This document shows positions 34,154-42,558 of a stretch of DNA of 64,000 nt, piece after piece; the first letter of the stretch is position 1; every line of letters begins with the position of its first letter. The position numbers and the translations under genes are program-made. Below the pieces are notes generated by a model. It was not told the DNA's origin, searched no databases, and saw only the letters and a program-made list of their open reading frames with translations. The DNA is from an uncultured Sulfitobacter sp. (lineage in GTDB: Bacteria; Pseudomonadota; Alphaproteobacteria; Rhodobacterales; Rhodobacteraceae): contig CANMZB010000012.1 of assembly GCA_947502265.1 (NCBI GenBank), forward strand, positions 83,644 to 147,643. The letters run 5' to 3'.

Positions 34154-35404
34154 ATGACGTTTGATGTCTCCGCATTGTTTCGCAGTGATTTGCCGGCACC
34201 TGCGCCAGCGAAGTTCAAAGCATTCCCGCCCTACAATTTTGTCGGCGGTCATAATGATGCTGCCAGTGTTCCTGTTGAGGCTTTGACTGCCGCCGCGGCG
34301 CGCATAATCGCACAGGAAGGCGCGTCGCTGGCGACTTACGGGTTGAACAGCGGGCCGCAAGGATACCGGCCTCTGCGCGAATTCATCGCCGGATGGATGA
34401 AGGACTGCGCAGGTATGCAGGACACCGCGGACGAGGTATTGATCACCTCCGGCTCGCTTCAGGCGATGGATCTGGTGAACCAGTTGTTGCTGGGACCGGG
34501 CGACATGGTGGTTGCCGAAGAGGCCACTTACGGCGGCGCGCTGACGCGGCTTTCGCGGCTTGGCATGCCCTATCTGGGTGTGCGTCTGGATGATGACGGA
34601 ATTGACATGACGCATCTGGCCGAGTTGCTGGAGGCCCAGAAGCAAGCCGGAAAGCCGGTCAAATTCATCTACACCATCCCGACGGTTCAAAACCCGACCG
34701 GCGGTGTGATGCCATTGGAACGCCGTCATCAAATGCTGGATCTTGCCGCGCGCTACGATTGTCTGATTTTCGAGGACGATTGCTATGCCGATCTTTTGTG
34801 GACCGGCACCCGTCCGCCTTCAATACGGGCGCTGGACGCCGAGGCTGCCAAGGCCGAGGGGCGGGCCAATCGGGTCATTTACTGCGGCTCGTTCTCCAAG
34901 TCGCTGGCGCCCGCCTTGCGCATCGGGTTCATCATGGCCGACTGGCCGGTTCTGGCGCAGATGATGCCCCTTAAGACCGATGGCGGCACCGGCGCGCTGG
35001 ATCAGATGGTTCTGGCCGAATTCTGCAAGGATCACTTTGCAGGCCACGTCAGGCAGTTGCGCGGGCAACTCAAGGCCAAGTGCGACGCAACGATACAGGC
35101 GCTTGAGGAGAATTTTGGCACAGTGGCGGAGTACACGGTGCCGCTGGGCGGGATTTTCATATGGATCACATTGCCCGATAGCGTGGACACTACAAAGCTC
35201 GCTATGGAAGCCCTCAAAGAAGGCGTTGCGATCAATCCGGGTGCGGAGTGGGCAGTAAACGGCCCCGATAACCGCAACCGGATGCGGTTGTGCTTTGGCC
35301 ACCCTGACGAGGCTGAAATCCGCGACGGGATCGCACGGCTTGCGGTGATCTGCCATCGCGAATTTGGTGTGCCGGAGCGTATCTCGAATACCGCACAACC
35401 GTGA
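34154..35404 (+). CDS. PLP-dependent aminotransferase, class I/II (2-aminoadipate transaminase-like)
   Basis: A protein of 416 residues. The fold type I core shows YGLNSGPQGYRPLREFIA, TYGGALTRL, IPTVQNPTGGVM, EDDCYADL, and the cofactor lysine in SFSKSLAPALRIGF. It resembles MocR-like aminotransferase domains without the HTH part. The ATG at 34154 is chosen over the in-frame TTG at 34145; AAGGA lies before both. It shares an operon with the FAD-linked dehydrogenase and the SDR. A 2-oxo acid made by the former could be its acceptor, which is inference. Confidence 0.9.
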   Translation: MTFDVSALFRSDLPAPAPAKFKAFPPYNFVGGHNDAASVPVEALTAAAARIIAQEGASLATYGLNSGPQGYRPLREFIAGWMKDCAGMQDTADEVLITSGSLQAMDLVNQLLLGPGDMVVAEEATYGGALTRLSRLGMPYLGVRLDDDGIDMTHLAELLEAQKQAGKPVKFIYTIPTVQNPTGGVMPLERRHQMLDLAARYDCLIFEDDCYADLLWTGTRPPSIRALDAEAAKAEGRANRVIYCGSFSKSLAPALRIGFIMADWPVLAQMMPLKTDGGTGALDQMVLAEFCKDHFAGHVRQLRGQLKAKCDATIQALEENFGTVAEYTVPLGGIFIWITLPDSVDTTKLAMEALKEGVAINPGAEWAVNGPDNRNRMRLCFGHPDEAEIRDGIARLAVICHREFGVPERISNTAQP

Positions 35405-35453
35405 AACCGGCTCAAACCGCAGAACGGCGAAGCAACAACTAAAGGTACGAAAC

Positions 35454-36242
35454 ATGAGTGATCTTGATGGGCGCATTGCGCTGGTAACAGGTTCTGCCAC
35501 TGGGTTAGGACGTTCGATTGCAGTGAAGCTGGCAGAGCGCGGGGCGGATGTTATCATCAACTACTCACGCTCTGCCGCAGAAGCGGAAGAAGCCGCTGAT
35601 CTTTGTCGTGCAGCAGGATCACAGGTGGAAGTGGTGAAGGCGAATGTGGCCGATCCCGCCGGCTGTAAATCGTTGGCTGAAGCGGCACAGCGTCGGGGGC
35701 GGCTGGATATTCTGGTCAACAATGCTGGCATTACACGACATGCGCGCGACCACTCCGATCTCGATGCGCTTTCGAAAGACGACTTTATGGATATTTACGA
35801 GGTCAATGTGGTTGGGCCTTATCTGATGATGCAGGCGACCAAAGCGCTCCTTGTGGGGGCACATAAGACAACAGGAAGATCCAGCGCGGTTCTTAACACA
35901 TCGTCAATCGCGGGAATTAAGGGGCTTGGGTCGTCTGTTGCCTATGCCGCCTCGAAGGGGGCGCTTAACACGATGACGGTTTCTTTGGCGCGCGCGCTGG
36001 CACCCGCCATCCGCGTAAATGCGATTTGCCCAGGTTTCATCGGGACGCGCTGGTTCAAGGACACGATGGATGAGGAAGCCTTTGAAAGCAGGCTTCGCAA
36101 GGTCGAAGCCGCGACACCTCTCGGGGTTGCATCCGGCCCCGACGACATCGCCGATACCGCATTGTTTTTCCTGTCTGATGCATCCAGACATGTGACCGGC
36201 GAATTGCTGTTGGTAGATGCCGGATTACACCTCGGCACATGA
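35454..36242 (+). CDS. Short-chain dehydrogenase/reductase (SDR family)
   Basis: A protein of 262 residues. The nucleotide-binding TGSATGLGRSIA, NNAG and the catalytic YAASKG with upstream serine (NTSSIAGI) are all present, as is the C-terminal VTGELLLVDAG. NAD(P)-dependent oxidation or reduction of an alcohol or keto group is expected. AAAGG lies 7 bp before the ATG at 35454. It is the third gene of the plus-strand operon that begins at 32723. It is not evidently FabG, as no fatty acid synthesis genes are near. Confidence 0.92.
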   Translation: MSDLDGRIALVTGSATGLGRSIAVKLAERGADVIINYSRSAAEAEEAADLCRAAGSQVEVVKANVADPAGCKSLAEAAQRRGRLDILVNNAGITRHARDHSDLDALSKDDFMDIYEVNVVGPYLMMQATKALLVGAHKTTGRSSAVLNTSSIAGIKGLGSSVAYAASKGALNTMTVSLARALAPAIRVNAICPGFIGTRWFKDTMDEEAFESRLRKVEAATPLGVASGPDDIADTALFFLSDASRHVTGELLLVDAGLHLGT

Positions 36243-36398
36243 TCTGAAGCTTTCACAGCCAAACCCTGTTTGCGCAGTCAAATAAGATAGCGACCCGATC
36301 GCATGCAGCCTTGGGCCGGGGGCGTGCCCGTTTGCTTGGCATGGGAATAGGCGCGCCACCGATGGCCCATATTGCTCCCCGACGTTTTTGTGCGGTGT

Positions 36399-36412
36399 TT
36401 GATCTAGCGCAA
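36399..36412 (+). promoter_or_regulatory. FNR/Crp-type box TTGAT-CTAG-CGCAA
   Basis: The 14-bp site keeps the TTGAT half and the terminal CAA of the other half. It is centred at 36405.5. A -10-like TATCGT occurs at 36434-36439. A start near 36447 would put the box at -41.5, the usual class II position for FNR-type activators. Which family member binds is unknown. Confidence 0.5.
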
Positions 36413-36446
36413 GGTGTGCTTGTCAGGCTGGAGTATCGTCCGCATG

Positions 36447-36585
36447 GCAGGCCTGTGCGCCTGCGCCGAGATACACGATCTGTCCGGCCCTGACGCGGGC
36501 GGACTGGACCCGAAAGCGACCCGATTGCATGTTAGAAGACCGTTAGATTGATCATTCGAAACCCGTGGGCCTGACGGCCCTTTTT
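36447..36585 (+). ncRNA. Candidate oxygen-responsive small RNA of about 140 nt
   Basis: The stretch between a predicted class II FNR-type promoter and a Rho-independent terminator contains no convincing open frame. Box position, -10 element, start and terminator are spaced as in known stand-alone sRNA genes such as FnrS. The sequence itself matches no sRNA I recognise. It could also be a leader read-through of the acyl-CoA dehydrogenase, though the terminator argues against that. Bases 36243-36398 show nothing else. Confidence 0.4.
36567..36585 (+). terminator. Intrinsic terminator
   Basis: GGGCC-TGAC-GGCCC is followed at once by TTTTTC. It lies between the SDR and acyl-CoA dehydrogenase genes and could end the candidate sRNA or the upstream operon mRNA. 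Confidence 0.7.
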
Positions 36586-36652
36586 CTGTGGTGATAAAGC
36601 TTTTGCCGCAATGCTGTGAAGGGGTTCGAGCCAAACAAACAGGAGAAGTCCA

Positions 36653-37903
36653 ATCGAATTTTCACATTCCGCACGAAGCGAAGAGTATCGTCAACGCGTT
36701 ACAGATTTCATGGATAGCTATATCGTTCCGCGAAACATGCAGTGGCGTAAAGATGTGGAATCGGGGATATTTCCGGTTTCATTCATGACTGACATCAAGG
36801 CACTGGCAAAGTCGGAGGGGCTGTGGAATCTGTTCTTGCCGGGGTTGAAGGACGATGAACCGGGTACGGGCCTCAGCAATCTGGATTACGCTCCTCTTGC
36901 AGAAGTAATGGGGCGGATTTCGTGGGCTTCGGAAGTTTTTAATTGTAGCGCACCCGACACGGGCAACATGGAACTGTTGCACATGTTCGCATCCGCAAAG
37001 CAACGCGAGGATTGGTTGGTGCCGCTTCTCGACGGCGACATAAGATCTGCCTTTGCGATGTCCGAGCCAGACGTGCCGTCCTCGGATGCCACCAACATTC
37101 AGACGTCGATAAGCAAAGATGGCAACGGCTACAGGATAAGCGGGCGAAAATGGTTCATCACCAACGCGGCCCATCCTGATTGCAAGTTTCTGATCGTCAT
37201 GGGCAAAACCGATCCGGACGCCCCGCGCCATCGTCAGCAAAGCATGGTGCTTGTCCCTATCGACACACCCGGAGTGGAGATCAAGCGCAACATCCCCATT
37301 CTCAACCATCACATCCCCGAGGGGCATTGCGAGATTCTGTTCCGCAATGTGAAAGTGCCGGCAGACAATCTTTTGGGCGGGGAGGGGGACGGCTTTATGA
37401 TGGCGCAGGCCCGCTTGGGGCCGGGCCGTATTCATCATTGCATGCGCTCTATCGGTCAGGCCGAACTTGCCCTTGAACTGATGTGTGACCGCGCGCACGA
37501 GCGCAAGACATTCGGCACGTACCTGAATGATCGTGCCAATGTTGCCGATTGGGTTGCACAGTCGCGTATCGAAATAGAACAGGCGCGGCTGCTGGTGCTG
37601 AAAGCCGCATGGATGATTGATAACGTCGGTGCCAAAGCCGCCCAAAAAGAAATCGCCATGATCAAGGCGCTGGTCCCGTCGATGCTGTGTCGTGTGACGG
37701 ACCGCGCGATGCAAACGTTCGGCGCGATGGGGATGAGCCCTGACACACCGCTGGGCGATATCTACACATGGGGGCGGGCATTACGCTTTGCGGATGGCCC
37801 CGATGAGGTGCATCTGAGGGCCATTTCCAATATGGAGTTCAAGGCAAGTAAGGAACGCTTTGGCGAATCCGCAAAATATTTGACGCCATCGACGAGCGGC
37901 TAA
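36653..37903 (+). CDS. Acyl-CoA dehydrogenase, apparent AUC start codon
   Basis: A protein of 416 residues if started at ATC 36653. The family N-terminus (EFSHSARSEEYRQRVTDFMDSYIVP type) lies upstream of the first ATG (36710), so that ATG would remove 19 conserved residues. Between the upstream in-frame stop (36617-36619) and 36710 there is no ATG, GTG or TTG. AGGAGAAG lies 5-12 bp before the ATC. Core motifs include AFAMSEPDVPSSDATNIQTS and GRKWFITNAAHPDCKF, with FAD and CoA contacts. The C-terminal RALRFADGPDEVHLRAI completes the fold. The enzyme dehydrogenates acyl-CoA esters to enoyl-CoA. Confidence 0.85.
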   Translation: MEFSHSARSEEYRQRVTDFMDSYIVPRNMQWRKDVESGIFPVSFMTDIKALAKSEGLWNLFLPGLKDDEPGTGLSNLDYAPLAEVMGRISWASEVFNCSAPDTGNMELLHMFASAKQREDWLVPLLDGDIRSAFAMSEPDVPSSDATNIQTSISKDGNGYRISGRKWFITNAAHPDCKFLIVMGKTDPDAPRHRQQSMVLVPIDTPGVEIKRNIPILNHHIPEGHCEILFRNVKVPADNLLGGEGDGFMMAQARLGPGRIHHCMRSIGQAELALELMCDRAHERKTFGTYLNDRANVADWVAQSRIEIEQARLLVLKAAWMIDNVGAKAAQKEIAMIKALVPSMLCRVTDRAMQTFGAMGMSPDTPLGDIYTWGRALRFADGPDEVHLRAISNMEFKASKERFGESAKYLTPSTSG

Positions 37904-37949
37904 GCCGCTGTCCGGCGGGGTATCGGGGCGCAATAACCCGAACCCCGCG

Positions 37950-39233
37950 TCAGTACCCGCTTATCCTTGGCAACCATGTGCTGAGCGATGGCACGAAGGT
38001 GAGCATCATAAGCACGAACAGGTTCGCCAGAAAGAACGGCGGCATCTCGCGCACCAACGCGGCAGGGCGCAGGTTTGCTGCGGACGAAACAACGAAGATC
38101 AGGCTGCCGACCGGTGGTGTTGTCAGCCCCAGCGTCAAATTCACGATGACAACGATTGCAAAGTGATCCGGCGCAATGCCAAGCGCATGGCTGATCGGTG
38201 CAAGGATCGGTACAAGGATCATGACGCCGGGAAGCGGATCCATGAAAAGACCGAAGATCAGCATCAGCACGTTGACCGCCAACAGGAAAATGACCGGCGA
38301 CAGATCCCATGAGATGATCGTTGCGGCAAGAAACTGTGGCAAGCCTTCGATCACCAGCACCCAGGCAAAGGCACGCGCAGCCCCCAGAATAAGCAGCACA
38401 GCGGCGCTGATCAGGGCCGCGCGCAGGATGATGCCCGGCAAATCCCGCAGCCGCAGCGCACGGTAAACGAACATCCCGCAGAACAGCGCGTAAAAGACCG
38501 CGATCACCGATGCTTCGGTAGGTGTGAAAATACCGCCGCGGATGCCGCCGACGATCAGCACAATCAGCCCGAGCGCAGGCAAGGCCAAAGCCGTGTTGCG
38601 CAACATTTCTGCCCGACCGGGGCGGGGCGCATCGCTGCGATAGTCGCGTTTCCAACTGACAAAGCCGTTCGCAGCGAGATTGCCGATGCCCAGCAAAAGC
38701 CCCGGCACGACCCCTGCCATGAATAGCGAGCCGACTGATACCGCTTCGTCCTGTAGGGCGTAGATGATCATCACGATCGAGGGGGGGATGATCGGCCCGA
38801 TCACCGCGCTCGAAATCGTCAGCGCCCCGGCATAAGAACGGTCATAACCGCCCTTTTCCATCATCCGGATCATCATCGCGCCCGGTCCCGCAGCGTCTGC
38901 AAGGGCCGATCCCGAAATGCCTGCAAACATGGTCGACGAGATCACGTTGGCATAGCCCAGACCGCCGCGCAGATGGCCGACGAACTGTGACGCAAAGCGC
39001 AGCAGAGTATGGGTGATCGCGCCGCCTGTCATGATCTCTGCTGCCAGAATAAAGAACGGCACCGCAAGCAGCGGAAAACTGTCGAGGCCTGCGAACATTT
39101 CCTTGACGACGACGATCTGTGGATAAGAACTGCCCAGCCCAATCGCGATAAAGACCGAAATGGCCATGGCAAAAGCCACCGGAAGCCCAAGCACCATCAA
39201 GACGAAAAGGGAAGCGAAGAGGATTTCAACCAT
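37950..39233 (-). CDS. TRAP transporter large permease subunit (DctM type)
   Basis: A protein of 427 residues with about 12 membrane helices. DctM signatures are seen: GLPVAFAMAIS, PLLAVPFFILAAEIMT, MFAGISGSALADAAGPGAMMI, and TPPVGSLIFVVS. It forms the sodium-driven channel for the substrate bound by the DctP protein. The ATG at 39233 overlaps the dctQ-type gene by 8 bp, so translation is coupled; the longer frame to 39308 would run inside that gene. It is the last gene of a DctP-Q-M operon. Confidence 0.94.
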   Translation of the reverse strand: MVEILFASLFVLMVLGLPVAFAMAISVFIAIGLGSSYPQIVVVKEMFAGLDSFPLLAVPFFILAAEIMTGGAITHTLLRFASQFVGHLRGGLGYANVISSTMFAGISGSALADAAGPGAMMIRMMEKGGYDRSYAGALTISSAVIGPIIPPSIVMIIYALQDEAVSVGSLFMAGVVPGLLLGIGNLAANGFVSWKRDYRSDAPRPGRAEMLRNTALALPALGLIVLIVGGIRGGIFTPTEASVIAVFYALFCGMFVYRALRLRDLPGIILRAALISAAVLLILGAARAFAWVLVIEGLPQFLAATIISWDLSPVIFLLAVNVLMLIFGLFMDPLPGVMILVPILAPISHALGIAPDHFAIVVIVNLTLGLTTPPVGSLIFVVSSAANLRPAALVREMPPFFLANLFVLMMLTFVPSLSTWLPRISGY

Positions 39234-39744
39234 TTGCGGCCCCCGGCATTGCGTCCGTTTCGCCATTCGTCTCTTTGTAATGGCCCGCCGTAATGTACGG
39301 TTTGGCAACCAGAAGCAGGTGAACGATTAACAGGCTGAATCCGACAGGCATCGCGGCATAGACATACAGGAACGACAACCGCAGCGCCGGGGTCTTCTGG
39401 AACCGGGCGCGGTCCATATACTGCAAGCCAACGTAGACCATGAAGGCGAAGAAGATCAGCAAAACCAGCACAATAGCGGTGCGCAAGATACGTTGTTTGC
39501 GGGTGCTCAGGACATCATGCAGGTTGGTGATTGCGACATGCCCGCCCTGACGCAGCGCCAGCCCCGCGCCCAGAAACGTCATCCAGATCATCAGATACCG
39601 CGCCGCTTCGTCTGCCCAGGGCAGCGAATGGTTGGTCGTATAGCGCAGCGCGACATTGGCACCGACAATCAGTGCCATCGACGAGAGCATGGCGATGACG
39701 ACCGCCCCGTTCACCGATACGAATATGCGTTCGAGCCTGCGCAT
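39226..39744 (-). CDS. TRAP transporter small permease subunit (DctQ type)
   Basis: A protein of 172 residues with four membrane helices. The segment SLPWADEAARYLMIWMTFLGAGLALRQGGHV is spread over residues about 40-70 and is the DctQ family signature. It binds to DctM and is needed for transport. The gene lies 73 bp downstream of the binding-protein gene, with an intrinsic terminator-like hairpin between them. Confidence 0.93.
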   Translation of the reverse strand: MRRLERIFVSVNGAVVIAMLSSMALIVGANVALRYTTNHSLPWADEAARYLMIWMTFLGAGLALRQGGHVAITNLHDVLSTRKQRILRTAIVLVLLIFFAFMVYVGLQYMDRARFQKTPALRLSFLYVYAAMPVGFSLLIVHLLLVAKPYITAGHYKETNGETDAMPGAANG

Positions 39745-39758
39745 GTATATTTCCCCGG

Positions 39759-39800
39759 AAAAAAGAATGACCGGCCGGAGGTTTGCGCCTCCAGCCGGTC
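39759..39800 (-). terminator. Attenuating terminator between dctP- and dctQ-type genes
   Basis: On the minus strand a 13-bp hairpin with one mismatch (GACCGGC-x-GGAGG with CCTCC-x-GCCGGTC, 6-base loop) is followed 4 bases later by six T residues. Partial termination here would favour binding protein over permease. It parallels the hairpin in the TAXI operon at 14402. Confidence 0.75.
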
Positions 39801-39817
39801 AATTTTCACGTTACAAG

Positions 39818-40804
39818 TTATTCTGTCGCCGAAATCCGGTCGATCAGATCCTTGCCATAGGTTTCGTAATAGCCCTCATAGGCACTTTCAACCGATGCGC
39901 GCAGGGCTGCTTTTTGCTCGACCGAAAGCGTGTTCACTTCCATGCCGCGCTCCTTCAGCGTCTCGACGCCGCTTGTCTCGACGTTGTCGACAAAACCGCG
40001 CATGGCGACCGAAGCTTCTGACGCACCCTTCGTGAATGCGGCCTTGTCCTCATCCGAAAGGCCTTCCCAGAAAGGCTTAGAGATCAGCAGCATGGCGGGA
40101 GAATAGACGTGCCCCGACAGCGTCAGATATTTCTGCACTTCGTTCAGCTTGACCGACACGATAACCGAAAGCGGGTTTTCCTGCCCGTCGATTGTACCTT
40201 GCTGCAATGCACCGATCACTTCCGGCCACGCCATCGGCGTTGGCGCGGAACCAAGCGCGTTAAAGGCGCTCAGGTGGACGGGGTTTTCCATTGTGCGCAG
40301 CTTCATACCGGCAAGGTCTTCGGGTGTTTCGATGGCGTTGCGGTTGTTGGTGATGTGGCGAAAACCCTGCTCGCCCCAAGCGATTGCAACCATTCCGGCG
40401 TCATCAAACTTGGCCAGAATTTCCTGCCCGATTGGTCCGTCCAACACGCGACGCGCGTGATCGAGGCTGCGAAACAGGAACGGAATGTCGGTTACGCCGG
40501 TTTCGGGGACGAAGTTGCTGAGCGTGCCGGTCGAGACGATGGTCGCCTCGATGGTTCCAAGCTGAAGTCCTTCGATGACTTCACGCTCGCCGCCCAACGC
40601 GGACGATGGAAAGTGGCGGAACGTGAATTTGCCGTTTGTTTCGGCTTCCACCACGTCCTGCCACTTTTGGGCCGCAACCCCGTAGTGCGAGTCAGGTGCC
40701 AGAGCATAGCCGATTTTTACTTCGGTCTGGGCAATTGCAGCGCCACCGGCAACGGCGGCCAGACTTGCGATCAACGCGGTCTCACGAATTCTCTTAAAAA
40801 ACAT
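39818..40804 (-). CDS. TRAP transporter solute-binding protein (DctP type)
   Basis: A protein of 328 residues with a signal peptide (cleavage after AAIAQ, residue about 26). The mature start VKIGYALAPDSHYGVAAQKW and the central GMKLRTMENPVHLSAFNALGSAPTPMAWPEVIGALQQGTIDGQENP region, including the conserved arginine that binds the carboxylate, identify the family. It captures an organic acid in the periplasm. First gene of the operon; the 246-bp region to the divergent marR gene holds both promoters and a TGGCA-A-TGCCA repeat at 40866-40876. Confidence 0.94.
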   Translation of the reverse strand: MFFKRIRETALIASLAAVAGGAAIAQTEVKIGYALAPDSHYGVAAQKWQDVVEAETNGKFTFRHFPSSALGGEREVIEGLQLGTIEATIVSTGTLSNFVPETGVTDIPFLFRSLDHARRVLDGPIGQEILAKFDDAGMVAIAWGEQGFRHITNNRNAIETPEDLAGMKLRTMENPVHLSAFNALGSAPTPMAWPEVIGALQQGTIDGQENPLSVIVSVKLNEVQKYLTLSGHVYSPAMLLISKPFWEGLSDEDKAAFTKGASEASVAMRGFVDNVETSGVETLKERGMEVNTLSVEQKAALRASVESAYEGYYETYGKDLIDRISATE

Positions 40805-40993
40805 CTAATGCTCTCTCCCATTGACATGTTGTTTCTGCGCAACTGCTAACTCGGGGTCCGGTTAATGGCAATGCCAATGGCAGATGGGAAATTGCCGCAC
40901 CCGTACCGCGCGGGTCGGGATTGACGCTGGCAGCATACAACTCCCGTGCCACAGAACAGCAAGAATTTGGACATCCCGACATTTCGCCACTTG

Positions 40994-41016
40994 TATGTTT
41001 CATTTATTGAAATATA
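40994..41016. promoter_or_regulatory. Candidate MarR operator (TATxTTTCA-TTTAT-TGAAAxATA)
   Basis: A 23-bp AT-rich inverted repeat with one mismatched pair lies 35 bp before the marR-type start codon, where a MarR dimer would block transcription of its own efflux operon. The link to this regulator rests on position. Confidence 0.5.
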
Positions 41017-41050
41017 TCCGCTGTGAATATTGTAAGAAGCGGGTGATGCC

Positions 41051-41506
41051 ATGACGGGTGCAGATAAAAGGGACTCCGCGCCTGGCGAGATGATGTTGAG
41101 CATCGCTTTGCTGTACTGGTCGCTGCATGATCGCCTTGATTGCTCCGGTCCCGATCTGTCCAAGCGGGAGCGTCTGGTTTTGATGCGGCTGCCGACGCCG
41201 CGCCGGATGGGAGACCTTGCCCGGACCATGCAGTTGCTGCCGTCCACGTTGACGGTGTTGGCCGACGGGTTGGAGAAGAGAGGGCTGGTGGAGCGACAGC
41301 GCGACCCCGATGATCGCCGTGCGTGGCTGCTTGAACTGACAAAGGAGGGTCACGCCGCGCGCTGCGAGCTGAACGAGGTGGTCGAGATTGCCCTGAGAGA
41401 GGCAACCGGCCTGCCGGAAGATGATCTTGAAGTTTTTGGGGCGCTGTTGCTCCGTATCCGTGACCACATCATGGCCGATGGCCTGCCGAAAGGACTACCG
41501 TTTTGA
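41051..41506 (+). CDS. MarR family transcriptional regulator
   Basis: A protein of 151 residues. The winged helix-turn-helix covers about residues 45-105: RMGDLARTMQLLPSTLTVLADGLEKRGLVERQRDPDDRRAWLLELT, compressed over the usual span, with the DDRR wing. It probably represses the RND efflux genes directly downstream, whose first start codon TTG overlaps its stop (TTGA). This gene order, regulator-adaptor-pump, is typical for inducible efflux. Confidence 0.93.
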   Translation: MTGADKRDSAPGEMMLSIALLYWSLHDRLDCSGPDLSKRERLVLMRLPTPRRMGDLARTMQLLPSTLTVLADGLEKRGLVERQRDPDDRRAWLLELTKEGHAARCELNEVVEIALREATGLPEDDLEVFGALLLRIRDHIMADGLPKGLPF

Positions 41507-42546
41507 CCCGCCTTGCTACAATTGTGCTATGTCTTGCGATATCGGTTTCTCCGCTTGTTGCGGGCGCGCAGGAGCCAACCGTCCGGCCCGTAAAACTGAT
41601 GACCGTGGGGCATTCTCAAGAGGGCCTGTCGCGTGAATTTTACGGTAAGGTGGTGGCCCGTCAAACCGTCGATCTGGCGTTTCAGACCGGTGGCCAGTTG
41701 ATCGAATTCCCCCTGCTGGAGGGGCAGACTGTTCCGGCGGGAGAGTTGATCGCCCGTCTTGATCCGGAACCTTTCCAGCTTGCGCTTGAACAGGCGCGGT
41801 TGCGCCAAACGCAGGCAGCACGCGATCTTGACCGCTTGATGCGGTTAAGCCGGGCGACGGTCAGCGAGGCCGCACAAGACAATGCGCGCACTGCCGAGGG
41901 GTTGGCCGCCATTGCCCTGCGCGATGCGGAGCGGGCATTGGCACAGGCCACGTTAACCGCCCCCTTCGAGGCGCTGGTGGCAGAACGTCTGGTTGCCAAT
42001 TTCAACACTGTCGCTTCCGGCACGCCGGTTGCGCGACTGCACGATATGTCAGAGTTGCGTGTCGAGGTCGAAGTGCCCGAAATCCTGTTCCAGCGCGCGG
42101 GCCGTAACCCCGATGTCCTGCTTCATGCGCGGTTTCCCGGCAGCCCCGAGACCTATCCGCTTGAAATTCGGGAATTTACATCTGATGCAACCCAGGTTGG
42201 TCAGAGCTTCAAGTTTACACTGGCTTTCGATGCCAGGACGGCTCCGGATGCGCTGCCTGGTTCCTCTGTTACGGTCACCGCACAAAGCAAGCAGGAAGGC
42301 CGCGGGATTGCTGTGCCGACCGCAGCGTTGGTGCCCGCGCCAGATGGTTCTGTTTCGGTCATGGTTTTTGAGGAAACCGAAAACGGCGCGCGCGTGATAG
42401 TGCGGGCCGTCGAGATCGAAGTCGCTAATGACGGCAGTTTTCTTGTGACTGGAGGGCTGGAGCCAGGCGAAGAGATTGTCGCCGCAGGTGCGAGCGCACT
42501 GGATGATGGCCAATCGGCCCGCCGCTTTACCGGCTTGCCCAAGTAA
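41503..42546 (+). CDS. RND efflux periplasmic adaptor (HlyD/AcrA family)
   Basis: A protein of 347 residues. The signal peptide ends near VAGAQ (residue about 23). A lipoyl-like half motif, GGQLIEFPLLEGQTVPAGELIARLD, spans about 65-92; a short coiled-coil hairpin follows to about 150, and then the beta-barrel. It links the inner membrane pump to an outer membrane channel. The start is TTG at 41503, overlapping the MarR stop by 3 bases; AAAGG lies upstream. No outer membrane TolC-type gene is nearby. Confidence 0.92.
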   Translation: MTRLATIVLCLAISVSPLVAGAQEPTVRPVKLMTVGHSQEGLSREFYGKVVARQTVDLAFQTGGQLIEFPLLEGQTVPAGELIARLDPEPFQLALEQARLRQTQAARDLDRLMRLSRATVSEAAQDNARTAEGLAAIALRDAERALAQATLTAPFEALVAERLVANFNTVASGTPVARLHDMSELRVEVEVPEILFQRAGRNPDVLLHARFPGSPETYPLEIREFTSDATQVGQSFKFTLAFDARTAPDALPGSSVTVTAQSKQEGRGIAVPTAALVPAPDGSVSVMVFEETENGARVIVRAVEIEVANDGSFLVTGGLEPGEEIVAAGASALDDGQSARRFTGLPK

Positions 42547-42558
42547 GGACCCTGAAAA

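Noticed and set aside
33062..34732. Long minus-strand frame opposite the FAD-linked dehydrogenase and aminotransferase
   Set aside because: It spans two good plus-strand genes and has no motif of its own.
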